Shown here: piece by piece, positions 9,501 to 21,596 of the stretch | Layout of the letters: every line of letters begins with the position of its first letter | Numbering within the stretch: position 1 is the first letter of the stretch | Assembly: GCA_026260175.1 (NCBI GenBank) | Contig: JAKCWW010001131.1 | Location: 6,867 to 47,991 of the forward strand | Reading direction: 5' to 3' | Length of the DNA: 41,125 nucleotides | Source: Reticulitermes lucifugus | Taxonomy: Eukaryota > Arthropoda > Insecta > Blattodea > Rhinotermitidae | Program-made: the position numbers and the translations under genes | The notes under the pieces: model-generated | What the model was told of the DNA's origin: nothing | Seen by the model: the letters and a program-made list of their open reading frames with translations, nothing else | Database searches by the model: none

Positions 9501-9690
9501 TCTTCTTTCGTCTGGGATGTGGCTCCGAGTTCCTGGGGGGTTGTTGACCGAAGTTTCGAGACAACATAATGGTCCCATCTTCAAGTGTATTAATTACTCT
9601 TGGACTTATCGATCATCGAAGACGACACCAATATGTTGTCTCGAAACGTCGGGCCATTGACGCGGTGCCACATCCCAGAAGAATGGGGAC
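9501..9690. repeat. Head-to-head pair of stem-loop/GAAAC repeats
   Basis: A minus-strand copy (9501-9586) and a plus-strand copy (9611-9690) face each other across about 24 bases. Each reads outward as a GAAGA word, a stem-loop with TATGTTGTCTC, then GAAAC, then TTCGG or GTCGG. After about 40 bases comes CCACATCCCAGA. In the minus copy GGGAC pairs with GTCTC; in the plus copy GACGAC pairs with GTTGTC. The repeat resembles the hammerhead-like part of Penelope-like element ends but lacks the CTGATGA strand. Confidence 0.6.
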
Positions 9691-9729
9691 GTCAACTGCA
9701 CCGCTGCGGAAGCCTAGAAACCCTTATAA

Positions 9730-11370
9730 AACATGCAAGTCATAACAAAATACTAACGAAGTCGGCACAACTAAACTCATTTTTATTGTTAGTAATTTTG
9801 CTTCGTGTTTTGGCTGTGTGTTAGCTATCGTCAGACAACCGTCTTCAGAGTACATTGGCAGTCGATGTGCTGTGCCGCTTGTCGTGTATTAACTAGAGGA
9901 TTCTAAACTTACGTTTGGCGTACACAATTTTAAAATGTACCGTAAAAATATAAATACAAGTACTGCTCTAACAATTCTCCTGCAGCTGTTCATTTATTAA
10001 GCTCTTTTGCAAAATTGTGAAAAGTGACTATTAGCTTCATCACGTCTGTCTGTCCGTCCGTCCGCATGGAACAACTCGGCTCCTATTGTACGGATTTTCA
10101 TTAAATTTTATATATGAGTATTTTTCGAAAATATGTCAAGAAAATTCAAGTTTAATTAAAATCTGACAAGAATAACGGGTTCTTTACTTGAAGACTTACG
10201 TACATTTATGATAATATCTCGCTCATTTCTTCTTAGAATGAGAAAATTCTTCAGAAAAAGTTGTAGGGAAAAACAAAACACAATTTTATGTTCAATAACT
10301 TTTTTTTTTCCGAAAATTGTGTCATATATGAGACTATGTGGAAAAATATGGTAGAGCCAGACAGGCCACTGATGACAGTATATTACGGCGCATGCGCATT
10401 GCATGCTGGCTAACTAAGGCTACAAACACACACTCAGAATATGTAATATTTACTGCTTTTCCAAGGCACACGAAGGTTACACGAACGCGCCTCTATGCTA
10501 CGTTATACGTACATTGCCTGTCTTGTTCATTTGATTCTCTGTAGCACTCAGTTACTCGTATTGTGTGTCAACCTATATTCATAATTTCTCAGTACATTGT
10601 ATACATCGTCTTGCCTATTAGTTTTAGACCCTTTTGTCATGGTTGTTGACGAAAGCCTCCTTGCTTCGTAATGATGTCAACTTTCTGTAATATAAGAGGT
10701 CTTATCGAGCTTTTTGGAACTTTTTATATTACAATTTTCGTATAAATACAATGTAACAAAAAGTAGTGTAGAGCGTGCTGTTCTAGTAACAGTTTCTAAA
10801 GATTCGACACGAAGTGTCAAGTTTCGCCTCTGAGTAAGAAGGACTTCACCGCACCATATGTGAAGTTCAGTCAGTTTTGTCACAAACAACGAAGCGTGTC
10901 TGGAGAAATTGTAGCGTACTTATTTGATACGCTATGTGAAGTCAGTCTATCGGCGACTTCATTTTGTGATTTGCGTAATTTTAGAAGAAATCCTGAAATA
11001 CTGCGATCGACCAGCGACGTCTACTGCTCGTTAAACACTTCCTTTTCATTGCAAAAACTGGCTAGGCCTGTAAATAAAAGATATGGAAATTAGTAACTTC
11101 TTTCCTACAATGTAATCGCGACCACGAATGTAACCACGAGGTTGTTCCGTGCAACCTCAATGATTTGCACTGTCACCAACTTAGTAATTAAAAATAAATT
11201 TTAAGTACTTTTATTTGGTTCAAGATTTAGTTTTTTGATGATGCTGTTTCAGCTGGCGTAGCTTATGCAGGCACTAATGGGACATACTTATGAATTATTA
11301 CATGGTAAAGATGTAGGAGGTAGCGGTCTTGTCTTCGTCATTTAATTGGAGGGAGTGTAATATCACAGAA
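9730..11370. other. No gene seen; short simple repeats only
   Basis: Nothing coding is recognised. A GTCT/GTCC simple repeat is at 10044-10064. It is followed by ACGGATTTTCATTAAATTT (about 10090-10108), which has a close match at about 27462-27480, so an interspersed repeat of unknown type is likely. Confidence 0.35.
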
Positions 11371-11377
11371 AATTTTA

Positions 11378-11460
11378 ACCGAGGGTTGGACGCCGACTCG
11401 AACCCGCAACCTCCTGAATACCAACCGAGAGTGCTCGACCGCGGACTTCGGTCATATATT
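11378..11460 (-). repeat. tRNA-derived SINE fragment
   Basis: The minus strand carries GCGGTCGAGCACTCTCGGTTGG (as an A-box region, split here for description) and then GTTGCGGGTTCGAGTC, a B box, about 30 bases later. A related word, CCTGAATACCA...ACCGAGAG, occurs near 33.83 kb. No complete tRNA fold is evident. Confidence 0.5.
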
Positions 11461-11985
11461 TGTAGGCAGGTTTATTGTGTGTGAGGCTTCTTTGTTTCAA
11501 AGGATATCCCCTGACAACTTTAAACCAATTTGTGAAAATTTGTGTGAATATAATGTATGTACAGACTACCCCACGTTTGTACTTTTTAATCAATCATCAA
11601 TAATACGAACATGGTAGCCATGCGAACGTTTGAGGTGGAGCTACATTAGCTCTGCTATCAGTGAGTATACAAGCGTAAGAGAACACGAATGTGTGTGATT
11701 CCAGCCCTACGAAAAATATGAAACCTTTGTTAAGGAAATGTTTTGTAGAATGTAAAACAAGGACTGGGCACATGTGCGTTTATTTATCTGTTTAATGACG
11801 GTAACTAGTCCACTGTGTGAGCTTGTAAATTTTTGTATGTAAAGATATAAGCATTGTACATGAAACCGTTGTATGTTAACAGTTACGAAAGTGGCGGTTG
11901 TGCAATCTTCGCGTTACATCGCGCAAATTAACGTATTCTGAATTCGTACTAGTGGAACGTATGCACAGAAACTAAGAGTATTATC

Positions 11986-12009
11986 ATTATTATTATTATT
12001 ATTATTATG
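11986..12009. repeat. ATT microsatellite
   Basis: A run of ATT units, interrupted once by ATC near its start. Confidence 0.9.
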
Positions 12010-12149
12010 CATTTATTTCTATCCTCGCAATATAAGCTGAAGTGTGGGAAGCAAAGCAGTAGTCATAAGTTCGCTCCAAAAACATCTTTCTTCATTTGTC
12101 GTCTAAGAGCTTAGTCCTACCTGTTAAGGTGGTCAAGTGAAGGGTGATG

Positions 12150-12370
12150 AAACGGAAGGGATGTCTGGGCAAACGAGAAGTGCATACTGAATTGTAGCCG
12201 AAGAACCTAAATGTGGAGACCACTTGGGAGACATAGGGGTCAGTAAATCTTAGGGTGTGCGGATGTAGCTGAAGATGGGATCCTGTGAAACGGCAATGTA
12301 ATATTTCATAGCATTGCGGGGGCTAGCTGAGTGTTAGCTTCTCAAGAAGGACCGTTCTGTACGAATTTGG
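12150..12370 (+). mobile_element. LINE 3' end fragment, decayed
   Basis: The plus strand ends with TTAGCTTCTCAAGAAGGACC, the same tail word as at 1062 (complement) and 21724. Upstream, GGAGACCACTTGGGAGACAT corresponds to the arginine-rich GRPRRRW-type segment of the same LINE. Frames are broken. The 5' limit is approximate. Confidence 0.5.
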
Positions 12371-13120
12371 GTAGTTACGCAATTTCAGTCTGAACGTAGC
12401 CGGTACTGAAAACACTGTCGAAGTGTACACCTGCTTGGTGCTTCGGAAGATGTAATTTAATTTCAAGAAAATGGCCGAAACTGTTAATTGTAACACAAAA
12501 TATTTTGTGAGTTTAGTGCCCCATAACTCAATATTCTTCAGGTTTATTTTATTACGTCTCTGTAGAATGCAAGAAATCGGCAGTAAAATGCTTCCCACTA
12601 GTGTTATTTAAACTGAAGTGTGTTTGTTTTCGAGGACAGCTTGTATTTGTGCAGGTTCAAGGATCCCACCAGTGCGGAACGAGCAGGCACAATAAATCCA
12701 CATCAAAATGTTTTATGTACTGACGGGCCCTGTTTGGTAGCCACAGAGTTCTTATTACTATCGCCTTTAAAATCGGCGGTACAAAAGAAGCCGGAGAGAC
12801 TTGTAAGAGGAAAACAAATTTGCTTCTTCCGACAGCTGATTCAGTAGTTGAAAGTGAGGACCAGATACATACACATAGACGGAGGTATGGTGATCCCGTA
12901 AGAGTATTCCGTTTTCCTTACGAAAGGATTCTGTCAAATAAGCAATATTATGAAGCAGCGTAATTTGTACGAAGTGTGTAGAAGTGTTAATGTGGCAGAT
13001 GGAGTTTAACAATGAAGCGCCATAGAAGCCAGCAAGGTAACAGCAGCAAGGCTGAACATGCTGTCAGCCATATATCGACGTTTGATCACTTGCGTAGATT
13101 AAATAACGTCGAGTGTCAAA

Positions 13121-13305
13121 GTAAGTAAAGTTCTCCCTAGAACGGGTCATGAAGGCCCATAGGGGGAGTAGAGGTATACGTAGTAGCTCTACTCTTTCTT
13201 TAACCTCGGCGCTAGATGGGGGTGGGTGGTCAACGCCACACCTCGACCGCTTTATCCCCGGGAATGACCCGGTACCCATTATACAGGAGGCTGGGTAGGC
13301 CCCAG
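13121..13305 (-). mobile_element. SINE-A copy, 5' truncated, with 10-bp target duplication
   Basis: GAGTGTCAAA at 13111-13120 recurs exactly at 13306-13315, marking the insertion. The body matches the copies at 17.4-18.0 kb: GGTACCCATT, GGGTGGGTGGTCAA, TTAACCTCGGCGCTAGA and CCCTAGAACGGGTCATGAAGG all recur there. The tRNA-like head is missing, so reverse transcription stopped before the 5' end. Confidence 0.8.
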
Positions 13306-13439
13306 GAGTGTCAAAAGCTTTTATAAATGCTAAATTGGATAATACAGTGATTGAATGGGCCGTGGCCTGTTTTAAATTACTGTTGAAGTGTTCGCCTACG
13401 GATACAAGAGTAAAGCATAAGAATCTTGATAACGACCTG

Positions 13440-13525
13440 TTTGTGAGCTGAGATTCGAGTAGGAACCTCTTGAATGCGAAGTGGAAGTGCTAACCGCAAC
13501 TCCACACGTTCGGTCAGGTGTTTCT
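13440..13525 (-). repeat. tRNA-like SINE head, decayed
   Basis: On the minus strand an A-box-like TGGAGTTGCGGTTAGCAC is followed by a B-box-like CTACTCGAATCTC. This is weaker than the other copies, and no body is recognised. Confidence 0.35.
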
Positions 13526-13529
13526 GTCG

Positions 13530-14500
13530 CATCCGTTTGATGTTGCTAACCACTGAAATGAAAGTGTCTTGCTGTCGTTTGTAGGCTTCTGTGCTTTGGA
13601 CAGAAAACTGTGTGCCTAATTTGATATTGCATTGACTTTCTGAAGTTGCATCAATCGTTTGAGTTTAACATTGTCCTGCTGTTAGACTACTGGCCCAGTG
13701 AAAATTTTAGTTACGGCCTGATGCACACACTTCGTTCAACTGTATCACTGAACAAAACGTGTTTCCCACCCATTCTCTTTCCATCTCAGTACTTGCCACC
13801 TCATTGACATCGATAATACACAACCATTAATTATTCGCCATAATTTATTCTTATAAACACTGGGATGATGTTTTAATAGTGCCCTAATTTAAGTTTATAT
13901 CCTCACACGATCCAAGTACAATTTTGTTATATCCCACATTCGTGTAGTTTGACTGTAGTGCTGTGCTTTATACTATAGTCTACTGCAGGCCCGCTCAACC
14001 CGTAGCTCACGGGCATCATCTTGCCGGCGACGTACACGTAGTGTTATGTTGCCCGCGGATACATTTGAAACAAGGAAACGTCTTTTTAACCCTTTGCATG
14101 GCAAATCCGAGATAGAACTACGAAGCAATGAAGCAATTCTGAGTAATTACTAGCTGTTATATTTATATAGGAATGCGTTACGTCACTAATACATTGTGTA
14201 AAATTGTGCTAAAATTAGTGACACCGAAGCTTAGGTTGTGCATTGAATTTTTTTGTAAACTCTCTATATTTTATTGCACTTGATGTACAGAAACAGACAC
14301 AGGTAAAATTGTTCATATAACTGTACGTATACCAATCCATTCTTTATTATGTGCATTGAATTTCATGTTGCCCGTATGCAGATCAAGTTTTGCCTGCAGT
14401 AGCTCGCACCACATAAATGATCGAGCAGCCCTGGTCTACTGGCTAATAATAGGAGTACGGACACACGGCACGAACAGAAATTATTCTTGTTATTATTTAT
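13530..14500. other. No gene seen; solo TTAA-CCCTTTG end
   Basis: No exon is recognised. TTAACCCTTTGCATGGCAAA at 14086-14105 looks like one terminal repeat of a TTAA-targeting element similar to the one at 3158, but I find no partner end nearby. Confidence 0.3.
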
Positions 14501-14619
14501 GTGGCATCGCTCAGGGATCCGCACGGAACGCAAGGGTGTTCAGGTGCGAATTACTGTGCGATGTCACGTGTGTAATAATGCGAAGAGTAATCTCCCTGCC
14601 GTCCGATGCGCTCCATTGT

Positions 14620-14710
14620 GCGCTTAAGATGGAGGCGGTCTGTTCGTTCGCAGCTCTGTCTTCACAGTGTACTGGCACCCAGGAGACAGTGTGAATCTTC
14701 ACCACTGTGG
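14620..14710 (+). repeat. Diverged stem-loop repeat (hammerhead-like family)
   Basis: AAGATGGAGGCGGTCTGTTC followed by ACTGGCACCCAGGAGACAGTG matches the layout of the arms at 29.3-29.5 kb (AAGATGGAGGCAGCAGGTTC, later CCCAGAAGACA). The GAAAC core is lost in this copy, which has GTTCGCAGC instead. Confidence 0.4.
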
Positions 14711-14719
14711 AAACGCCAG

Positions 14720-16370
14720 ACGTGATAATGCTGTGCTTCTTGTATGTGCAGCTACGTTATTAGACAGATTGTTTTCATACACGTGGTGTGATTCATAATG
14801 CAACGACCTTCATTTCTCCTTGCCATATTTATTCTTATTCATGTATGTATCCTGTTGTGATATAAATTTGAAATAAATTATGTTTTTAATAATGGCCGAA
14901 TCCAGAGTTAAAAATAAAGGCGTATGCATGGAGAATTGAAGGACGCTGAAAAATGTTGTGCAACACATTTACTTGTTTCTGTAGTAACAGCAAATATACA
15001 GAATATACAAAAATACAGAAATATACAAAATAAATACTTTTTTTTATGAAGGCGGGTACTGAAATTATTTATTTTTCTGTAAAATTTCTTCAAAGGGATT
15101 CTCTCTGTCTCACCCTTCGTACTCATCGCTTCTTTGTCTGTCTCTTTTCTAGTCGACTTTCCAGTTTGTGGTATAAGGTGCCGAAGCTGGCTGGCCTTAC
15201 ACAGACACAAGGTGTAAAATGTAGAGCGTATACTGTGAGAACCGTAACTTACACATTATTACACTCTGAGAGAGTTACCATCCTTCTTGGGTCACAGATA
15301 AGTTATTTCAGCGATAAAAAGAAACTGTGGGATTCTAACGATCACACATTCCATGTAAAACTATTTAGTTTTTGGACACTTTCCATCGTCTGGTGTTCCA
15401 AGTAGTCGTACGACAAGTAATCACGGAATCTCTGTTTCTTTAACACTGAAGTCCAGAAAATAAACAGTCCTAAATACGAGTATCTATTGAATTTACTTTC
15501 GATAAATAGCGAATCACAATTTGCTCACGTCTAAATATTTTGAGCTGTAACTTAAGAAGTTGCATTTTTGTAACGATGTTTATGTCCTACGCCACCCATT
15601 GCATTTGATGGCAATTTTAAGGAACACTTGAGCATGTGCACTTATAGAATTGATGTCTGAAGTTTAAAATACTCAGAAAACGCACTTTCCGTTACGAATA
15701 TATACCGTTCAGAATTTCCAAATTATGCCAAAAAGATTGTCCTTTTTTTTTTCAACCATCTGTTGTTTTGCTTTCTTTGCTGAAAGAGTGTGAAGTGTAA
15801 GGACTTGTTCAATCGTCGGTTTCCATGTTTCATCTTCCAAAATACTGAACAGATTTCGATTACTTTTTTTTGGGGGGGGGGGTAGGGTTGAGGTTTAGGT
15901 GTGCTCTGAGGCTCTTTATACTATGGTGTAGCGACCACAGTACGCACATATTTGTATATAGCCACCGAATGTGAAATTTTTCGTATAACTTAAGCAGAAA
16001 GTATTTTGTGATTGTGTGACCGTGGCGTCGATAAGTTAATTTTTCAGAAACTTGCTAGCATTTCATTTTAAGCAGATGCTAATTTTACGTGACTTTAATT
16101 ATGTATCGTAAATTATGACCCATTTAGCCGGCATTTCTTCGTTTGTACGAAGTATACAGTACATGGTATATAGGCCTAAAGAGCTCTTTAGGCTGCATAG
16201 AGTTACTTTCATACACTTTCCTCTTGTTTTTAAAATTAAGTCATTCATGTCATGCCACAACTTAACTATACCCCGAGTGTCCTTGTTTGGAAGCTGACAG
16301 TCGCTTATCTAGTGAAGAAATTCACAGTCTGTAAAACTGGAAGTTTCGTTGTTGTGTTTACAAGAGTCTC
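14720..16370. other. No gene seen
   Basis: No exon or assigned repeat is recognised. A T8G11 homopolymer junction at 15864-15882 is a likely place for assembly error. Confidence 0.4.
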
Positions 16371-16371
16371 C

Positions 16372-16695
16372 ACTTAAACCTTTCCTGAGCCCGATCATTC
16401 ACATCCAAATCCTCACACCCTATTTCAATATTAATCACCCATCTACCCCTAGACCTCTCAAGTGGTCTGTTCCGTTCAGGCTTTCCAGCTTACATTTTGC
16501 AAGCATTTCTCGTTTCTGCATCAGTGTTACAAATCCGTTTCATCTCACCCTCCTTCATTTGATTATCCTAATACTAGTCCTACAAGGTGAAGATCACAAA
16601 TATAAAGCTTCTCGTTATGTAACGTTCTCCATCCTCCTGCCAATGTTCTGTCCTAGGACAAGCTATCCGGTAAAACTTGAGTCTTCGTACACGAA
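16372..16695 (-). mobile_element. LINE 3' fragment, antisense
   Basis: The complement reads GKPERNRPLERSRGRW-VINIEIGCEDLDV in one frame at about 16375-16490. This is the conserved GKPEGKRPLGRPRRRW-type C-terminus of a common insect non-LTR element. The segment toward 16695 continues the same ORF in broken frames. The orientation is opposite to that of the host gene. Related fragments are at 1.0-1.5, 6.3-6.7 and 39.0-39.2 kb. Confidence 0.7.
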
Positions 16696-17426
16696 TTCAA
16701 GTTATGTCCAGTGTTTAACGTCTGCGGTTTGTGCAATGCATACTGCAGTGTGAAATGCCAGGAAGGCACGCTGATGGTGTACGGTCAGTTGCGCTAGTGC
16801 CAGGTCACTGCCGGGTGGCACCGTTACTGCTGACCACGACTAGAAACACTGCCTCCAACTTCAAGGTCTGTCCAACAGTCTCGCACTGTTCGTACATTTC
16901 GTACATTATGAAACGTTGACAACATGGGAAACGTGCGTGTCGCGTAACATTAAGGCGTTTTTTAATCTTTGTATCCTGGACTCTTCTCACATGGTCATAC
17001 CATTTAAGCCAGTGGGGTTACACTTTTTGTTTTGTTCATAATTGTGGATATTTAATGGAAACTTATTACTGGGGGTCTGTTGTTAGTATATTCCTTCAAG
17101 AATTTATCATTTATATGTTTACGTTAATTTTATCTATGTTAAATTATCGGTGATAACCTCAAAGATTCCCCCGGTCAAAATATGTTATAATTATTTAATT
17201 ACAGACGATATTTCGTACACAAGCAGTAGGTATATTCGTAATCTATTTGGATAGATAATAGTCTGTCTCTGTCTATCGGAGTAGACCTGTATTAATTTCG
17301 ACGTTTTTTGTCATGTCGCATCCTCGAATGTATCACGGCAAAGTGTTATCACTCTGTCTCTATTTCTACGTGCGTTTTTAGCATCTGAAGTGTATGTACA
17401 TTTTACTGATACACTTTGCATATGTA

Positions 17427-17660
17427 CGTAAAGTTTACCCTAGAACAGGCCTTGAAGGGCCAGAGGAAGAGTAGAGGTATAGCTCTACTCTTTCTTTAAC
17501 CTCGGCGCTAGGTGGGGTGGGTGGTCATGGCCATGCCCCGGCCGCTTAACCCTCGGGAAAGAGACTCGGACGGGTGCGGAAAATTTCGCCTCCACCGGGA
17601 TTCTATCCCCGGACCGCCCAGCCTATAGCGAGTCGCTATACCGAATATGATGTCCTGACC
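17427..17660 (-). mobile_element. SINE-A copy (left member of a pair)
   Basis: On the minus strand it starts at a tRNA-like head (TATAGCGACTCGCTATAGGC and a B box, GATAGAATCCCGG-like). It continues through GGCGAAATTTTCC, an internal region with TCTCTTTCCCGAGGG, and GCGCCGAGGTTAAAGAAAGA, to the AAAGTTTACCC end at 17429. It lacks the GGTACCCATT block present in the neighbouring copy. Flanks are CTTTGCATATGTA (17414-17426) and CTTTGTATATGT (17665-17676). Confidence 0.8.
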
Positions 17661-17681
17661 CATACTTTGTATATGTGAAAA

Positions 17682-17960
17682 GGTAAAGTTCACCCTATAA
17701 CAGGCCACGAAGGCCCAGAAGGTGAGTACAGGTATAGCGCTACTCTTTCTTTAATCTCGGCGCTAGAAGGGGGTGGGTGGTCAACTCCACGCCCCGGCCG
17801 CTTTACCCCCGGGAAAGAGACCCGGTACCCATTGTATAGGAGGCTGGGTGGGCCCCAGGGCCAGTCTGGACGGCTACGAAAAATCTCGCCCCCACCGGGA
17901 TTCGATCCCTGACCGTCCAGCCCGTAGCGAGTCGCTATACCGACTACGCTATCCCGGCCC
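17682..17960 (-). mobile_element. SINE-A copy (right member of a pair), near full length
   Basis: This is the most complete family A copy. It has a head GGGGCCGGGATAGCGTAGTC and a B box GGATCGAATCCCGGTGGGGG (minus strand), the GGTACCCATT block, the GGGTAAAGCGGCCGGGGCG block and the end GGGTGAACTTTACC. CTTTGTATATGT lies on both sides (17665-17676 and 17961-17972). A tRNA-type head, an unrelated body and no coding frame define a SINE. Confidence 0.85.
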
Positions 17961-18164
17961 CTTTGTATATGTACCATAAGAAAATATAAGGACTTCAGAA
18001 GAAAACAAATTCCTAAAACATTGCATTTCGAAAATATGTGCACTCGTGTGGATTACACGTCTCCACACTTTTACAATATTCAAAATATCTTTATTATACG
18101 TAAAACCACCAACATGTGATAACGAAACCTCGCAAATGCGACTAGCCCGTTGCACCGAACTTTA

Positions 18165-18340
18165 TGTTGTGGTAGGTAGTGGTCTAGATTGGTGTTCGAG
18201 AATATTGGGTTTGAATCTCCGTCGCCTTACCCTCGAAACATACAGGCGAGTGCTGTTACAGTACTTCGTCGTAGACCACAGCTTCCCCATCCAAACCCTG
18301 AGCTTCCCACCACGACGCTCACTCGCATTTTTTTAGCCTG
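18165..18340 (+). repeat. Possible tRNA-like SINE
   Basis: TAGTGGTCTAGATTGGTGTTC (A-box-like, written with its flanks) is followed about 25 bases later by GGGTTTGAATCTCCG (B-box-like). The rest does not match families A or B. Low support. Confidence 0.35.
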
Positions 18341-18344
18341 TGTT

Positions 18345-21300
18345 GTTAATAAGGTGCCTGATATTGGATAGTACGTTACTATAGGCAACCATAAATTTCT
18401 TCACGCAAGTCCTTGCCTACCAACCATTGTTGATCATGTTCACGTTTTTAACGTATGCAGCTAAAACGCGTGGTTGATGAACCCAAGGATTAATTACTTC
18501 AGACGTCAACCATAGGCCTGTAGATAGGGTTACAATGTGCTATAGTGTTTTTCAGTGCATTATTTTCTGCTAATTCCCATGAGATTTTCACAGAAAAACA
18601 AATCACTTCAGCACATAGAAACAATGGACGATGTTAATAAAACAAGATAAGGATTTTTAGCTTGTGTTTCTACGTGGATAAGGTCTATGACCTTCCGCTT
18701 CCGGTACAATTCAGTAATTTGTAGTTGGGGCGCTGCTGAGAGACATTTGAACGGGATTCAAATTCGGATAACAGGAATGTTGTAAATCTATTTCGTGACT
18801 TGCTGTGTTCCGGATGAAGTTAGCCTAAGCACTTTGCAGACATGTTGGGTTGTGAGAAACAATGTTCACCGAATCTAGGCCCATAGATAAGACACGGGAG
18901 ATAGATCCTGAGCTGAAAGTAACGAGGTTGGTTCCATAACTGATCTAATTAGTAACTGTGGGCGTTTTGTTTCTTTATCTGCCTCTCTGTCTAGAAGCCC
19001 TGGGATCTTGAACAAATGTTGCTACATTGATAATCAAATGATTGCAATTTGTGTGCCTTATAACTGTAGTTAGGTGAATTTCCACTTTCTTGACACAGAA
19101 TTTTAAACCAGGAAGGCATTTCATTGCAAGTGGCCGCATGTAAGACTGCAGGTTTTTTACCTTTCGTAACCTCAGGCCTGTTCATGGGGCGTTGCTGCAA
19201 GGGGAGAACGAGCATCGTCCATCTTTATGATGACGTCAGGATTGCAAACGGGCAACGGCGGAACAAGCACACAAGACCAATAATTTTCAGAAGGGTGTAA
19301 CCAATACTATGCCAAGAAACACTGTGATTCATGTTCTACGGTTGTTTTGCAGAAACATTCCACCTATACGTTATTATTCGAATACAGCGTGTCGTGAATA
19401 AGAAACCGGTTTTATCCTTTCTTACCGCCTTTCATAATTTCAACTTGTTATAGTCATTGAAACATTTTTAGGGATTATAGATACAGTTACATGATCACAG
19501 TTTGGTGGCTTGTCGACTTAACTGGTACTTCGGCGTTTGGGTTTTCTCCACATTCATATGCATGTTAAGATTTTTGTGACTGATGAAGCAGAAGGGTCCA
19601 TTTGGAGATATTTCGCCCCTGTCACTGTAGCTTTTTTTTTAGTTAGGTTTATGGTATCTCGTCAAAATGCGTGTTTCTCTCTTCGATCGTGTGTGTGTGT
19701 GTGTGTTCGTACGTGTTCACAATAATAATCTTTGAAATAATGTATACGTATTTGTTAAACTTAGTGTGAATGCAATGCCATTAGAAACCAACTGACATAT
19801 TTTCAATTCCCTATCGTCGACTATACAAAGATGACGACCATGCGAAATTTACCCTAATAGTTTTAGGGGAAGGATACGAATTACGAAATTCCTCGTGCGA
19901 TTTTCATATCAGTCGAACTAACTGTTGCAAAAGCAGTCCTATGTCTTATGAATACCCGATGGTTCCACGTGGAGCACCTATTGCACGGTGACGACGTGTG
20001 TTACGTGAAGGTTAGATAGGTGTCCGCGATTGTGAGCCAGATACATAGACAGTGAAAACAATGCAGAGGCCCCAACCCTTATTTTTCCAAGCAACTATCA
20101 AGAGTCTCCAGTTCCGTTTTGCACATGTGGACAAGAAACTTGTTTTTCTTTTTTCTTCTATTTCAAACGAACAACCCTGTTTACTCTTCAGCTCCAAATC
20201 TGAATTCTTGCTATGCACTTTATTGAAACATTAATCAGGAAAGTATCTGAACCTAAGTATGATGAAGCAAGCAATAAATTTAAGATATTACATGAAGAGA
20301 AGCTTGGTAATGTATGTTGAATGAAAAACCATACCATCTTCCTGTTCAACTCTGGAACAGAGTTAATTGCGATGCCTCATGTTGAGTCTTTACTCAGGGA
20401 AACGTTTGGACCTAAGAGGAATGACGTGAGCATTTTAGGATACTGCATAAGGATCTTCGTGATCACTGGGATCACTTCGCGGCCACTGGGATCGGCCAGA
20501 AACTTCCGTTAGTATTTTCAAGGCTCATTTCTCCTGTCAGAAGAAGGAAGTACAAAGCTCATAGCTGAAATAATTCAAGATCGCAAAGTGTTCATGCAGC
20601 CTGCGGGCCGTTTCGGAAATCTGCCATGACTTCATAAGTGAACTCCACCCGTGGTCTGACCGTTGCTTTGTTTCAAACACCTGTAAGTCTTGCACGATGA
20701 CTATCGAGTGAACGGCAATACGTACCGCGTAGTTGTCAATACCACGCTTCTCGTCTATTGACAATTTGGTGGGGAAATCCCCATAAGTGGTTTTCGCGCG
20801 ATGTCTGTGTTTGTTGCAAGTGGTAGGGAGGTTAATTGATAAAGACATAAGGACACATACAGTTATACAGTTTGACGCATATCAGGTGCAAGGCCACGTT
20901 GACATGTTGAATCTCCGAATTGAAAGGATTTTGATATGGAGGTTCACACCAAATCGTTTAATGTGATTATATTTCCGATCAATCTGATGAACCCTTGGGC
21001 TGCATTAACCTCTATAGCCGTAGTAGTATGTAGATTTAATTTACATGAAGTTCAAAGAGAATTAACCAGTTTTATAAACAAGGTCTTTAAAATTATTATG
21101 ACAACATTTATTACGCGGTAATGCTTATAACTTTGACCGGTACGTGAAACTTTTTCGGTATGTTTAGCATTTCGTGAAGTATTAGGGAAATATTTCGAAC
21201 TCTGTGCAGTATAGCTGTAGTGCAGCTAAATTTTATCTGCAAAAAAATGAACGTAAGGACAATAAAGTGTACCAAATAGCAGATATGTGTACTGGCCTGG

Positions 21301-21580
21301 AGTACACCATTGCATGTGTGTACTGTTGTTAAGACAGCGACTGATGGACAGTTACAGTAAGCTGCGTTCAGAATTCCGCATCTCCTTTGCTACAATTGTC
21401 GATTTATTGTGAATTGTTATTACATATTTCGTATTAACCTTCTGCTTTTTGCTTGTCAAATACCAGGAGAGTTTTGAGATATTTGTTCTTTGGTTACACT
21501 AGGCAAGTAAGGAAGTGTCAATTTTACGGTAAAAGTAATGTTTTGTTGAATTAAATAGATGTTTACTTCAATAAGCAATA
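18345..21580. other. No gene seen
   Basis: About 3.2 kb with no exon, RNA gene or assigned repeat that I can support, apart from a GT microsatellite at about 19688-19705. Open frames here are under 105 codons and lack splice context or recognisable motifs. Confidence 0.4.
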
Positions 21581-21596
21581 TTGATATTATTTACAG

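Noticed and set aside
9501..9690. An active hammerhead ribozyme
   Set aside because: The GAAAC side and stem are present, but the required CTGATGA strand is absent in all copies in the window.
11986..12009. Functional role for simple repeats (also 1287, 10044, 15864, 19688, 35250)
   Set aside because: They are ordinary microsatellites or homopolymers with no adjacent feature that would give them a role.
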